The notes under the pieces were generated by a model. That model was not told the origin of the DNA. It did not search any database and was given only the letters and a program-made list of their open reading frames with translations. Positions 1-9,246 of a stretch of 64,000 nt of DNA are shown here, piece by piece. The translations under genes were made by a program, and so were the position numbers. Within the stretch, counting starts at the first letter, position 1, and the number at the start of each line of letters is the position of its first letter. The stretch lies in NCBI RefSeq assembly GCF_900103615.1, contig NZ_FNGW01000011.1, positions 28,211 to 92,210 of the forward strand, in the 5' to 3' direction. The stretch comes from Romboutsia lituseburensis DSM 797. Its GTDB lineage: Bacteria > Bacillota > Clostridia > Peptostreptococcales > Peptostreptococcaceae.

Positions 1-609
1 TTTAGTCGTAGGGTGTTCTATTTCTATCTTATGAGACCATAATGATATTTGTTGACCTACTTTATTTACATGCTGACCATATCTTTGATCTCCAAATAAA
101 GGATGCTTCCTACTTGCAAACTGTACTCTAATTTGATGTGATCTACCAGTTTTTAAATCAATTTCCACTAAACTAAAACCTTCTTTTTTTCCTAAAGTTT
201 CATAACTTAACTCAGCATTTTTAGCTTCTTTATGATCTTTTCTAACTACACTAACCATATTAGTTTTCTTATTTTTATAAAGATAGTCTTTTAAAGTATC
301 TTTTTCTTTAGGCATTGTTCCATGTATAACCGCTCTATATGTTTTTTTGAAAGTTTTATTTCTTACTTGCTCAGATAGTCTAGAGGCTGCTTTTGATGTT
401 TTTGCAAATACCATAGCTCCACCTACCGGTCTGTCTAATCTATGAACTAATCCTATATATACATTTCCTGGTTTATTGTATTTTTCTTTTACATATTGTT
501 TTAGAAGATTAACCATATCCTTATCATTAGTGTCATCACCTTGTGATAATATATTTACTGGTTTTTCTACTACTAACAAATGATTATCTTCATACATAAC
601 CTTAATCAT
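1..609 (-). CDS. RluA-family pseudouridine synthase, C-terminus cut by window edge
   Basis: This reads as a pseudouridine synthase of the RluA/RluD family, which isomerises specific uridines in rRNA or tRNA. Translation from the ATG at 609 gives MIKVMYEDNHLLVVEKP, then the catalytic-loop motif GLVHRLDRPVGG, whose aspartate is the family's catalytic residue, and further on the family motif TGRSHQIRVQ. 203 codons are visible and the frame is still open at base 1, so the C-terminus lies outside. There is no N-terminal S4 domain, so it is a short RluA-type enzyme. Its start overlaps the stop of the upstream methyltransferase (TAATG), indicating translational coupling of two RNA-modification genes. 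The target uridine cannot be told from sequence. Confidence 0.88.
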   Translation of the reverse strand, partial: MIKVMYEDNHLLVVEKPVNILSQGDDTNDKDMVNLLKQYVKEKYNKPGNVYIGLVHRLDRPVGGAMVFAKTSKAASRLSEQVRNKTFKKTYRAVIHGTMPKEKDTLKDYLYKNKKTNMVSVVRKDHKEAKNAELSYETLGKKEGFSLVEIDLKTGRSHQIRVQFASRKHPLFGDQRYGQHVNKVGQQISLWSHKIEIEHPTTK

Positions 610-1481
610 TACTTAGACTCCCATCTACCAAATATACCACAAGGAAGAACTTTCCCATCTCTAGATGTAGGTATTCCTATTTCTCCTGCATATATATTTC
701 CACCTTTAGCCTTTTTAGCCACTGTAGCATCTAATATATGTTCAAGTATTATTGGAGATAATCCAGTTGTATATGAGTTTATTAAGAAGAATAATGGATC
801 ATCTGATAATACTTTTGTACATAATTCAACTAATCCATATAATTTTTCTTCTATTTGCCATACTTCACCTTTTGGACCTCTTCCGTAAGAAGGTGGATCC
901 ATTATTATAGCATCATATTTATTTCCTCTTCTTATTTCTCTTTCAACAAACTTAACAACATCATCTACTATAAATCTTACTTTTCTATCTCCAAGACCTG
1001 ATGTATTTAAGTTTTCTTTAGCCCAAGTAACCATACCTTTAGATGCGTCTACATGACATACTTCTGCACCTGCTGCTGCACATGCTACTGTAGCTCCACC
1101 AGTATATGCAAATAGGTTAAGTACTTTTATAGGTCTACCTGCTTTTCTTATCATATCCATTGACCAATCCCAGTTAGCAGCTTGCTCTGGGAATAATCCT
1201 GTATGTTTAAATCCTGTAGGACTTATATTAAACTTTAATTCCTTGTAACTTATAGTCCATTTTTCTGGATATTTCTTTTTTTGCTCCCATTGTCCTCCAC
1301 CTCTATTACTTCTGTGGTAGTGTCCATGAGGATTTTTCCATAATCCACTTTCATTTGGTATCGGCCACATAACTTGAGGATCTGGTCTTCTTAAAACTAT
1401 ATCTCCCCAACGTTCTAATTTTTCTCCGTTACCCATATCTATAAGTTCATAGTCTTTCCATTTATCTGCTAATATTAACAT
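609..1481 (-). CDS. class I SAM-dependent methyltransferase (RlmI/RlmK-like rRNA methyltransferase)
   Basis: A 290-residue protein with a Rossmann-type SAM site. Motif I is VLNLFAYTGGATVACAAAGA (about residues 119-138), followed by an acidic residue in HVDASKGM, and motif IV is IIMDPPSYGRGPKGEVW. DPPxxG with these flanks is typical of the COG1092 RlmI/RlmK-like 23S rRNA methyltransferases; there is no N-terminal PUA domain, so it is the short form. It is co-transcribed with the downstream pseudouridine synthase (TAATG overlap). The start has a GGAGG-type site in the 10 bases upstream. Substrate base is inferred to be rRNA; whether it is a cytosine-C5 or guanine enzyme is not resolved. Confidence 0.82.
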   Translation of the reverse strand: MLILADKWKDYELIDMGNGEKLERWGDIVLRRPDPQVMWPIPNESGLWKNPHGHYHRSNRGGGQWEQKKKYPEKWTISYKELKFNISPTGFKHTGLFPEQAANWDWSMDMIRKAGRPIKVLNLFAYTGGATVACAAAGAEVCHVDASKGMVTWAKENLNTSGLGDRKVRFIVDDVVKFVEREIRRGNKYDAIIMDPPSYGRGPKGEVWQIEEKLYGLVELCTKVLSDDPLFFLINSYTTGLSPIILEHILDATVAKKAKGGNIYAGEIGIPTSRDGKVLPCGIFGRWESK

Positions 1482-1686
1482 TCATGTCCTCCTAAATTAT
1501 TAATCTCAATTTATGTATTATACCATAATATTACTTTATATTTTCGGTATTTTATTCACTTTATATTCTTATTATCAATTATTTTAACTAGTATTTAGCT
1601 TATTATTTCTAAAACGTATTTTCATTAACAATCCTCATCTGCTTAGCATATTATATTGTAATTGATTTTTTTAGGGGGTATATTTA

Positions 1687-2427
1687 ATGAGAAATTCTGA
1701 AAAAAATAATAGTTGTCTATATAACTTATTGCATGTAAGGTTTAATGAAGACATAGGAAGAGATGAATATTTCTCTTACAATTTACAATATCCTACTTTA
1801 TATAGTTTTAAAAATACTTACTTTAATGTAGATCCTAATATTCTTAATAACCTGAATTCTACTATAAAAGAAGATGTATATACGTTTAAAAATGGATTAG
1901 CTGAAGAGGAGAAAGAAGCTAATAGCTCAGCAGCCCAAAATGCACTACCAAAGAAACATTATAGGGTTATCACTAACTACGCAATTACATTTAATAAAAA
2001 TCATATCTTAAGTACTATATTAAATTTAATGGGATTCCCTGGAGAATTTGGACCTAGATATAATCAAATAAATAATTACAACTTTGATTTACTAACAGGA
2101 AATAGAATTTACTTAGAAGATATATTTAAACCTGGGGTTGACTATATCAAACTTGTAAGCGACTATATAAATTATAAAATCAATCAAAATAAGTCTCTAT
2201 ATTATGAAGATGAGCCTGTTGAAATACCTAGCGATCAAGCATTTTATTTAACAGATGATGGCATAGTTATATACTTTGAGTTAGATGAAATTGCACCTGA
2301 GGAATTTGGAATTCCTAAGTTTAAAATATCTTTTGAAAAATTTTCACAGTATATAAATCCACGATATTATTGTTCTCCTGATAATGTAGTTTCTTCAAGA
2401 AGAAAACATAGATATACAAGAAGATAG
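1687..2427 (+). CDS. DUF3298 (RsiV C-terminal-like) protein without export signal
   Basis: A 246-residue protein preceded by a strong AGGGGG site seven bases before the ATG. The C-terminal half (about residues 130-225) has the DUF3298 pattern FDLLTGNRIYLEDIF ... YLTDDGIVIYFELDEIAPEEFG, the fold that forms the extracellular lysozyme-sensing part of RsiV. Unlike RsiV (16615-17463 here) it has no membrane segment and no signal peptide, so it is predicted to be cytoplasmic or to leave by another route. The N-terminal 90 residues are not recognised. It is monocistronic, closed by the hairpin at 2461-2497. Function unknown. Confidence 0.7.
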   Translation: MRNSEKNNSCLYNLLHVRFNEDIGRDEYFSYNLQYPTLYSFKNTYFNVDPNILNNLNSTIKEDVYTFKNGLAEEEKEANSSAAQNALPKKHYRVITNYAITFNKNHILSTILNLMGFPGEFGPRYNQINNYNFDLLTGNRIYLEDIFKPGVDYIKLVSDYINYKINQNKSLYYEDEPVEIPSDQAFYLTDDGIVIYFELDEIAPEEFGIPKFKISFEKFSQYINPRYYCSPDNVVSSRRKHRYTRR

Positions 2428-2460
2428 TTTTTTCTAAATAAATTATATATATTTAATGAA

Positions 2461-2497
2461 AAGTGGATGAAGTATGTAAGCTTCATCCACTTTTTTT
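2461..2497. terminator. bidirectional intrinsic terminator
   Basis: A 10-bp stem (GTGGATGAAG / CTTCATCCAC, 2463-2490) followed by TTTTTTT on the + strand and TTTTCATT on the - strand. It sits between the convergent DUF3298 gene and carB and probably ends both transcripts. Confidence 0.85.
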
Positions 2498-2498
2498 A

Positions 2499-5400
2499 TT
2501 ATTCTGCTATGTTATATACTTCTAAACCAGCATCTACTATTTTCTTTTTCTTTACTTCTACTAAAGCTTTTAATGTGTCTAGAGATGTCATTACTTCTGT
2601 TGAGAACTCTGTAGCGGTTCTTCTTATTTTAAATCCATCTCTGGTAGAATCATTTCCTTTTGTAGGTGTATTTATTACTATATCAACTTGTTTATTCCTT
2701 ATAGCATCCAATATATTAGGTCTAGCTTCTTCTACTCTATTAACTACATCTGCCTCTATTCCATTATCTCTTAATGATTTAGCAGTTCCTTCAGTTGCTA
2801 CGAAAGTATATCCTATTTCATTCATATCTTTAGCTATTTCTATAAATTCTTCTTTGTCATAATTATTTACAGTTGCAAGTACTACACCTTTTTTATCTGA
2901 CATAGTCTTCCCTGCTGCTAAAAATCCTTTGTATAATGCTTCTTCTAATGTTTCTCCAACTCCTAAAACCTCTCCTGTTGATTTCATTTCAGGTCCTAAG
3001 CTTACATCAACTTTAGCAAGCTTTGACATAGAGAAAACTGGCACTTTTACTGATATTAGTTTAGGCTCTTTATATACACCTATTCCATACCCTAAGTCTG
3101 CTAACTTATTACCTAGCATACATTTAGTAGCTAAATCTATTATAGGTACATTACTTACCTTACTTATATATGGTACTGTTCTACTTGCTCTTGGATTAAC
3201 TTCTATTACATATAGTTCATTTTTAAATTCTATAAACTGTATGTTTACCATTCCAAGTACATTTAACTCTAGTGCTATTTTCTTAGTATAATCTAATATC
3301 TTAGCTTTTATTTCATCAGATATATTTTGACTTGGATACATTGTTATACTATCTCCAGAATGAACTCCTGCTCTTTCTAAGTGTTCCATTATTCCTGGTA
3401 TTAATATATCTTTACCATCACATATTGCATCTACTTCTATTTCTCTACCTGTTAAGTACTTATCTATAAGTACAGGATTTTTCTTATCTCTTTGGAATGC
3501 ACTTTCTAAATATCTAGCTAGCTTATTTTGGTCATAAGTTATTTCCATACCTTGACCTCCAAGTACATAAGAAGGTCTTACAAGTACTGGATATCCTAGC
3601 TTATTAGCTTCTTCAGTACCTTCTTCAATTGACCAGATAGCTTTTCCTTTTGGCCTATTTATATCTAATTTTTCTAATAACTCTTCAAATTTTTCTCTGT
3701 CTTCTGCAGCATCTATATCTGCAAAGTTAGTTCCTAATATTTTTATTTTCTTTTCATCTAAGAACTTAGCTAACTTTATAGCTGTTTGACCTCCAAACTG
3801 TAATATCACTCCGTCTGGATTTTCTTTTTCTATTATATTTAATACCTCTTCTTCTGTTAGTGGCTCAAAATATAATTTATCTGATGTATCAAAGTCTGTA
3901 CTTACTGTTTCTGGATTATTATTAACTATTATAGTCTCGATTCCCATGTTTCTTAACGATTTTACACAGTGTACTGAACAATAATCAAATTCAATCCCTT
4001 GACCTATTCTTATTGGACCTGAACCTAAAACTATTACTTTTTTTCTATCACTTACTTCAACTTCGTCATACTGTTCATATGTTGAATAGTAGTATGGAGA
4101 TAATGCATCAAATTCTCCCCCACAAGTATCAACCATTTTATATGCTGGTTGTATGTTGTATAACTTTCTTAATTCACATAATCTTTCAGGACTTATTTTC
4201 ATTAAATCTGCTATACCTTTATCAGAGAATCCTTTTTTCTTTAATTCTAGAAGATAATCTTTATTTAAATCTTCTATTTTCATTCCTCTTAATTTCTCTT
4301 CTTGCTCTACTATCCACTTAAATTTATTTATAAACCACTTATCTACTCCAGTGATTTGTTCTATCATTCCTACTTTATAACCTCTTCTTATCATTTCAGC
4401 TAGATCGAATAATCGTTCATCATCTGGTACAACTACACTTGCCTTTAATTCTTCTAAGCTTTTTTCTTCAGATTGAGCATGAACTAATGAATATTTACCT
4501 ATTTCCAGAGATCTAATCCCTTTTAACATCGCTGATTCAAAGTTGCTTCCTATACTCATTATTTCACCAGTTGCCATCATCTTAGTACCTAACTTTCTGT
4601 TAGCTTGCTTAAATTTATCAAATGGCCACTTTGGTATTTTTACTACCACATAATCTAGTGTAGGTTCAAAACATGCATAAGTTTTCTTTGTTACTGCATT
4701 TTCAATTTCATCTAATGTATATCCTAGCGCTATTTTAGCTGCAACTTTAGCTATTGGATAACCAGTGGCTTTTGATGCTAGAGCTGATGATCTAGAAACT
4801 CTTGGGTTTATTTCTATTATTGCATATTCTAAACTATGAGGATTTAATGCTATTTGTACATTACATCCACCTTCAACTTCTATTGCATTTATTATATCTA
4901 TTGATGCTTTTCTAAGCATTTGATATTCTTTATCACTTAAAGTTTGGCTAGGTGCTACAACTATACTGTCTCCTGTATGCACTCCAACAGGGTCTATATT
5001 TTCCATATTACATACAGTTATGCAGTTTCCATTACCATCTCTTATTACTTCGTATTCGATTTCTTTCCAACCTTTTATACTTTTTTCAAGTAGTACTTGA
5101 TTTACTGGACTTAACTGTAATCCTTGTGTAAGTATTTCTGTAAGTTCTTCAACTGTTTCAGCTATACCACCACCAGTTCCACCTAGTGTATAAGCAGGTC
5201 TAACTACAACTGGGTATCCAATTTTTTCTGCAAATTCAAGGCCACTTTCTAAGTCATTTACTATATCACTTACTACTACTGGTTGATTTATTTGCTTCAT
5301 AACTTCTCTGAATGTATCCCTATCTTCACCTTTTTTTATGGATTCAACAGAAGTACCTATTATCTTTACACCATGCTTTTCTAATATTTTAGCATCATGT

Positions 5401-5705
5401 AGCTCAACGGCTAAGTTAAGAGCTGTCTGCCCACCCATTCCTGCTAATAAACTATCTGGCTTTTCTTTTTCTATGATTTTTTCTATAAATTCAATTGTTA
5501 ATGGTTCTATATATATTTTATCCGCTACTTCTTTATCAGTCATTATAGTAGCTGGGTTACTATTTATTAATACAACTTCTATTCCTTCTTCTTTTAAAGC
5601 TTGGCAAGCCTGCGTTCCTGAATAATCAAACTCTGCTGCTTGCCCTATGATTATAGGTCCTGATCCTAATACTAATGTCTTTTTTATACTATCTATTTTA
5701 GGCAT
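2499..5705 (-). CDS. carB: carbamoyl-phosphate synthase large subunit
   Basis: The synthetase subunit makes carbamoyl phosphate from bicarbonate, two ATP and ammonia channelled from CarA, for pyrimidine and arginine synthesis. The 1068-residue length is full size. Two homologous ATP-grasp halves each begin with a matching nucleotide-fold start: [19 protein letters not shown] near residue 14 and [15 protein letters not shown] near 565. Each has the glycine-rich loop ([24 protein letters not shown]) and a metal-binding segment ([35 protein letters not shown]). The C-terminal 130 residues form the MGS-type allosteric domain. It starts 34 bases after carA, with AAGGAGATAAAAGT before the ATG, and is the last gene of the pyrF-carA-carB operon. 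Confidence 0.98.
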   Translation of the reverse strand: MPKIDSIKKTLVLGSGPIIIGQAAEFDYSGTQACQALKEEGIEVVLINSNPATIMTDKEVADKIYIEPLTIEFIEKIIEKEKPDSLLAGMGGQTALNLAVELHDAKILEKHGVKIIGTSVESIKKGEDRDTFREVMKQINQPVVVSDIVNDLESGLEFAEKIGYPVVVRPAYTLGGTGGGIAETVEELTEILTQGLQLSPVNQVLLEKSIKGWKEIEYEVIRDGNGNCITVCNMENIDPVGVHTGDSIVVAPSQTLSDKEYQMLRKASIDIINAIEVEGGCNVQIALNPHSLEYAIIEINPRVSRSSALASKATGYPIAKVAAKIALGYTLDEIENAVTKKTYACFEPTLDYVVVKIPKWPFDKFKQANRKLGTKMMATGEIMSIGSNFESAMLKGIRSLEIGKYSLVHAQSEEKSLEELKASVVVPDDERLFDLAEMIRRGYKVGMIEQITGVDKWFINKFKWIVEQEEKLRGMKIEDLNKDYLLELKKKGFSDKGIADLMKISPERLCELRKLYNIQPAYKMVDTCGGEFDALSPYYYSTYEQYDEVEVSDRKKVIVLGSGPIRIGQGIEFDYCSVHCVKSLRNMGIETIIVNNNPETVSTDFDTSDKLYFEPLTEEEVLNIIEKENPDGVILQFGGQTAIKLAKFLDEKKIKILGTNFADIDAAEDREKFEELLEKLDINRPKGKAIWSIEEGTEEANKLGYPVLVRPSYVLGGQGMEITYDQNKLARYLESAFQRDKKNPVLIDKYLTGREIEVDAICDGKDILIPGIMEHLERAGVHSGDSITMYPSQNISDEIKAKILDYTKKIALELNVLGMVNIQFIEFKNELYVIEVNPRASRTVPYISKVSNVPIIDLATKCMLGNKLADLGYGIGVYKEPKLISVKVPVFSMSKLAKVDVSLGPEMKSTGEVLGVGETLEEALYKGFLAAGKTMSDKKGVVLATVNNYDKEEFIEIAKDMNEIGYTFVATEGTAKSLRDNGIEADVVNRVEEARPNILDAIRNKQVDIVINTPTKGNDSTRDGFKIRRTATEFSTEVMTSLDTLKALVEVKKKKIVDAGLEVYNIAE

Positions 5706-5739
5706 ACTTTTATCTCCTTATCTAATCAAAATTCACAAT

Positions 5740-6786
5740 CTATACTAATTCTAAGAATCTATCAAATATATAATCGTTGTCTTTTGGCCCTGGACAAGCC
5801 TCTGGATGATATTGCACACTGTATATTGGCAACTCTGTATGTTTCATACCTTCCACAGTGTTATCATTTAAATTTACATGCGTTACTACCATATTTTCTG
5901 GCATTTCAGAAACATAGTATCCATGATTTTGAGATGTTATAAAAACTTTGTTTTTTTCTAAATCTTTTACTGGGTGATTCCCACCTCTATGACCGAACTT
6001 TAGTTTAGCTGTTTTCCCACCTAGTGTTAATGCTAAAAGTTGGTGTCCTAAGCATATTCCAGCTATTGGTTTTTTTCCAACTAATTTTTTTATGTTTTCT
6101 ATAACATCTTCTAAATCCTCTGGATCTCCAGGTCCGTTAGATAAGAATATTAAATCTGGGTTTATTGATAATATTTCTTCTGACTTACTTGTTGCAGGGA
6201 ATATCGTTATATCACATCCACGATCCATAAATGATCTTAGTATGTTTTGCTTAACTCCAAAGTCCATAACCGCTACTTTAGTTCCTTGACCTGCTATATG
6301 TTCAACTTCTTTTCTAGTTACTGTTTTTACTGCTGTAGTATTCGAGAATGCATCTAACTTAGCTTGAACCTCTTCTACTGAAGCACCTTCTAAAGTTATT
6401 ATCCCTTTCATAGTTCCATTGTTTCTTAATATCTTAGTTAATGCTCTTGTATCTATGTCTTCTAATCCTATAATCTTATTTTGATTTAAGTATGTGTCTA
6501 AATCCATTTCACATCTAAAGTTATTTGGATTATCACTTTTTTCTCTAACTATAAATCCTTTTACATGAACACCTTTTGACTCTACATCTTCTAGGTTTAT
6601 TCCATAGTTTCCTATAAGTGGGTAAGTCATTGTAACTATTTGACCATAGTATGAAGGATCCGTTAATACTTCCCCATACCCCGTCATAGAGGTATTGAAT
6701 ACTACCTCCCCTACGCTGTCTTTTAAATATCCAAAGGCCTTTCCTTCAAATATAGTTCCGTCTTGTAATATTAATTTCCCTCTCAT
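5740..6786 (-). CDS. carA: carbamoyl-phosphate synthase small (glutaminase) subunit
   Basis: This subunit hydrolyses glutamine and passes ammonia to CarB. The 348 residues comprise an N-terminal CPSase small-chain domain (about 1-160) and a class I glutamine amidotransferase domain. The catalytic triad is visible: Cys245 in GICLGHQ, and His327 and Glu329 in YHPEACPG. The ATG has TTAGGAGGTAAGGTTA upstream and lies 12 bases after pyrF. The leader upstream of pyrF implies pyrimidine (PyrR) control of this CarAB, so it is probably the pyrimidine-specific enzyme; an arginine-specific copy, if any, is not in this window. Confidence 0.98.
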   Translation of the reverse strand: MRGKLILQDGTIFEGKAFGYLKDSVGEVVFNTSMTGYGEVLTDPSYYGQIVTMTYPLIGNYGINLEDVESKGVHVKGFIVREKSDNPNNFRCEMDLDTYLNQNKIIGLEDIDTRALTKILRNNGTMKGIITLEGASVEEVQAKLDAFSNTTAVKTVTRKEVEHIAGQGTKVAVMDFGVKQNILRSFMDRGCDITIFPATSKSEEILSINPDLIFLSNGPGDPEDLEDVIENIKKLVGKKPIAGICLGHQLLALTLGGKTAKLKFGHRGGNHPVKDLEKNKVFITSQNHGYYVSEMPENMVVTHVNLNDNTVEGMKHTELPIYSVQYHPEACPGPKDNDYIFDRFLELV

Positions 6787-6798
6787 TAACCTTACCTC

Positions 6799-7515
6799 CT
6801 AAGCATTTTCTATTTCTTCTGTTATGCTCTTTGCTGATTTACTTGGATTTTCAGCTTTAGTTATAGGTCTTCCAACTACTAAGTAGTGCGCTCCTCTATT
6901 TATTGCATCCTTTGGCGTTACTACTCTTTTTTGGTCTCCTGCTTCAGATGAGGCTGGTCTTATTCCTGGGCATACTGTTACAAAGTCTGTTCCACATGCT
7001 TCAACTATTTTATGAACTTCTTGTGCTGAGCAAACTATTCCATCTATTCCTGCTTCTTTAGCTAATTTTGCTCTCTTTATAGCTAATTCTTCAGTATTCA
7101 TGTTACACCCTATATCCTGTAAATCTTTATCACTTAATGAAGTTAAAACTGTTACTCCTACTATTATTGGTTTTTCTATGTTTAATTTTTCTGCTTCTTC
7201 CTTTGCAGCTATTGCACATCTTCTCATACCTTCCATATCAGATACATGTATAGTCATTAACCATACATTATCTCTTACAGCTGCTCTTACAGCACTTTCC
7301 ATAGTATTTGGTATATCATGGAATTTAAGATCTAAGAATATTTTTTTCCCTTTTTCTTTTAAATAATCTACTGTTTTTCCTCTAGTAGCTACATATTGCT
7401 CTAGCCCAACTTTAAATATATCTACACTATCTTCTAATGTGTCTATTAATTCTTTTGCTTTATCAAATTCAGCAGTATCAATTGCAACTATTAATTTTTC
7501 TTTACCATTTATCAT
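6799..7515 (-). CDS. pyrF: orotidine-5'-phosphate decarboxylase
   Basis: It decarboxylates OMP to UMP, the last step of de novo UMP synthesis. The 238-residue protein has the family signature LDLKFHDIPNT, with catalytic Asp62, Lys64 and Asp67, an early substrate aspartate (AIDTAEF, Asp13) and the phosphate-binding end VVGRPIT. It is the first gene of the operon; the 400-base leader upstream holds PyrR-type attenuators. The other pyr genes are absent from this window. Confidence 0.98.
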   Translation of the reverse strand: MINGKEKLIVAIDTAEFDKAKELIDTLEDSVDIFKVGLEQYVATRGKTVDYLKEKGKKIFLDLKFHDIPNTMESAVRAAVRDNVWLMTIHVSDMEGMRRCAIAAKEEAEKLNIEKPIIVGVTVLTSLSDKDLQDIGCNMNTEELAIKRAKLAKEAGIDGIVCSAQEVHKIVEACGTDFVTVCPGIRPASSEAGDQKRVVTPKDAINRGAHYLVVGRPITKAENPSKSAKSITEEIENA

Positions 7516-7543
7516 ATTGAACTCTCCTTTTTAATAAAGCCTA

Positions 7544-7582
7544 TAAAAAAATCCTTATACCCAAAAAGAGTATAAGGATTTT
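7544..7582 (-). terminator. pyr operon attenuator terminator (promoter-distal)
   Basis: On the - strand a 12-bp stem (AAATCCTTATAC / GTATAAGGATTT) with a short loop runs into TTTTTTT, 30 bases before the pyrF start. Together with the PyrR box at 7631-7644 it forms the second attenuator. Confidence 0.88.
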
Positions 7583-7630
7583 ATCTATACATAACTATAT
7601 TAGTTTAATTAGCTACGAGATATCTTTCCC

Positions 7631-7644
7631 AGCCTCTCTGGACT
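7631..7644 (-). promoter_or_regulatory. PyrR-binding hairpin 3 (closest to pyrF)
   Basis: The - strand reads AGTCCAGAGAGGCT, matching the known PyrR anti-antiterminator consensus ARUCCNGNGAGGYU. It is flanked by CTTTT / GGGAAAG arms that close a bulged hairpin. UMP-bound PyrR should stabilise it and favour the terminator at 7544-7582. Confidence 0.88.
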
Positions 7645-7721
7645 AGTTTAAAAGACTTTATTATTTTATTTTTATTTATATTTTAAAAGTTTACTTACTT
7701 TTTTAATTTTTACTTAACAAT

Positions 7722-7754
7722 TAAAAAACCTCTAACTTTGCCAGCTAGAGGTTA
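7722..7754 (-). terminator. pyr operon attenuator terminator (promoter-proximal)
   Basis: On the - strand, AACCTCTA and TAGAGGTT arms (7746-7753 and 7727-7734) flank an 11-base loop and run into TTTTTTAA. It follows PyrR box 2 and lies about 200 bases before pyrF. Confidence 0.82.
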
Positions 7755-7796
7755 TGAATTCAAGTCTAAATAATCATATTAATACTTAACCTTTTT

Positions 7797-7810
7797 AGCC
7801 TCTCTGGACT
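7797..7810 (-). promoter_or_regulatory. PyrR-binding hairpin 2
   Basis: The - strand reads AGTCCAGAGAGGCT, identical in its core to box 3, closed by CCTT / AAGG outer arms. It precedes the promoter-proximal terminator. Confidence 0.87.
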
Positions 7811-7849
7811 AGTTTGAAGGAATTCTATTTTTAATTAAAATCCACTTTA

Positions 7850-7865
7850 TATCCTCTCTGGGATA
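7850..7865 (-). promoter_or_regulatory. PyrR-like hairpin 1, without its own terminator
   Basis: The - strand reads TATCCCAGAGAGGATA: the same CAGAGAGG loop with a different stem (CTTTA ... TAAAG outer arms). No terminator follows before box 2, so it may be an extra PyrR docking site. Confidence 0.7.
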
Positions 7866-7889
7866 ATTTAAAGCTTCATCTTGTTTACA

Positions 7890-7918
7890 ATTATTACACT
7901 TATTCTTTTATGTGTCAA
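7890..7918 (-). promoter_or_regulatory. sigma-A promoter of the pyrF-carAB operon
   Basis: TTGACA (7913-7918) and TAATAA/AATAAT (7890-7896) on the - strand with 16-17 bases between. Transcription would start about 365 bases before pyrF, just ahead of the first PyrR box. Confidence 0.85.
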
Positions 7919-7976
7919 CTATTCTTTTGATTATTGTTTATATATTTTTATTTATTTCTAGTTTTTATATATTTTT

Positions 7977-8825
7977 TTATTTTTCTATTATACTTATATA
8001 ATACTCTTTTCCAAGTTTTTTCTTTGCATTTGATTTTATATATTCCACTGGTATATTATATTTTTCACATGCCATATCAAAATGCCTTAGTGCAATCCCC
8101 ATACTTACTTTATTCATATCTTCTAAGTTTTTTTTAGGCTTTTCTTCGTATAAATTTATAGCTGTCTTGCTACTATAAAACATCCATGGTTGCATGTTTT
8201 TAACGGATGGAGATACCCTAACTGCATTTAACACTTTAATCCATTTTCTATCCATCTTTTTAGATATCTTCTTTAAAGGCTTACGATCTTTTCTTCCATC
8301 TATAGATTTAAATAAAACTTCTTGTTTTTCAGGATATCCAAACGCTATTAATATACATGGTTGTTCATCATCATTATGATTTGTATTTTCTTCCTGTTCT
8401 TCTTCTGGTTCTTCATTTTTTTTATCAATAGAACTCCCGTAATCCAGCTCATACTTTTCAACACGTTCAATGTCTATTATATCTTCCTTCTTTATATCAC
8501 ATTCTAACCAACTAGTTCCCAAACCTAAAGTAGTTAAATGTAGTACTACCTTTTCCATTGCAAAACCTATATTTTGCAAGTAATCTTCACCTTTATTAGA
8601 TGTTACTACTATATAATGTGGTGCTTTTATATTACACTTTTTTCCCATCAAGAAATGAATTAAATGACCTCTTTCTATTACATTAGCCTTTATTTTTAAC
8701 TCTTTGTTTAGATAAGTTATATCATTACATATATTTTTAACTTCTTCCATCAAAGGTGCACTTATATTTTTATTTGAATAATTTTTTATAGTTCTTCTAT
8801 AAAAAATAGCATCATATAACTCCAT
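7977..8825 (-). CDS. nitroreductase-family protein (TM1586-like)
   Basis: A 282-residue flavin-dependent nitroreductase-fold protein of the double-domain type resembling PF14512. Each half keeps family elements: N-terminal FYRRTIKNYSNKNIS with the FMN-phosphate arginines, IGFAMEKVVLHLTTLGLGTSWL, and a second half with RVSPSVKNMQPWMFY and GIALRHFDMACEKY. An acidic, probably disordered insert (about residues 135-152, rich in E, N and D) lies between the halves. It is monocistronic with an AGGAGG site; its stop lies about 60 bases upstream of the pyr promoter on the same strand. Substrate unknown. Confidence 0.75.
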   Translation of the reverse strand: MELYDAIFYRRTIKNYSNKNISAPLMEEVKNICNDITYLNKELKIKANVIERGHLIHFLMGKKCNIKAPHYIVVTSNKGEDYLQNIGFAMEKVVLHLTTLGLGTSWLECDIKKEDIIDIERVEKYELDYGSSIDKKNEEPEEEQEENTNHNDDEQPCILIAFGYPEKQEVLFKSIDGRKDRKPLKKISKKMDRKWIKVLNAVRVSPSVKNMQPWMFYSSKTAINLYEEKPKKNLEDMNKVSMGIALRHFDMACEKYNIPVEYIKSNAKKKLGKEYYISIIEK

Positions 8826-9246
8826 CTACTTCCTCCTAAATTTTTATATCTATCTATATAAAAACTATAATATATTTTATTGTCACTAAAGAAACTGTCT
8901 ATTATATTATAAGTTTTTTTGAGTTTTTTTGTACTATTTTAATGTAAAAAAACTATATATTTTTTTAGATATCTAATCAACCTAATATTAAAATGACATA
9001 ATCTTGAATTTAATCATTTTTAGTATTTGCAATATGAGTTTAGTTTTTTGCAGTTTATAAAATTAAATTTTTAAGTTTTTGTTAAATTTCTATTTTTTAA
9101 TTGCTATTTTATTGTATTTACTAATAAAATAAGATTATGATTTATGGAAAATTTATCTATATTTTTATTTTTATTAGTATGTTTAATGTCATTATGTACT
9201 AAAATATAATTAGAATAAATATCCTTAAAATTTTGGAGGTAACCTT
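8826..9246. other. AT-rich intergenic region between divergent genes
   Basis: About 420 bases between the divergent nitroreductase and aminopeptidase genes. Both promoters should lie here, but homopolymer runs make hexamers unreliable. I see no coding frame, riboswitch or terminator; GGAGGTAACCTT precedes the aminopeptidase ATG. Confidence 0.6.
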
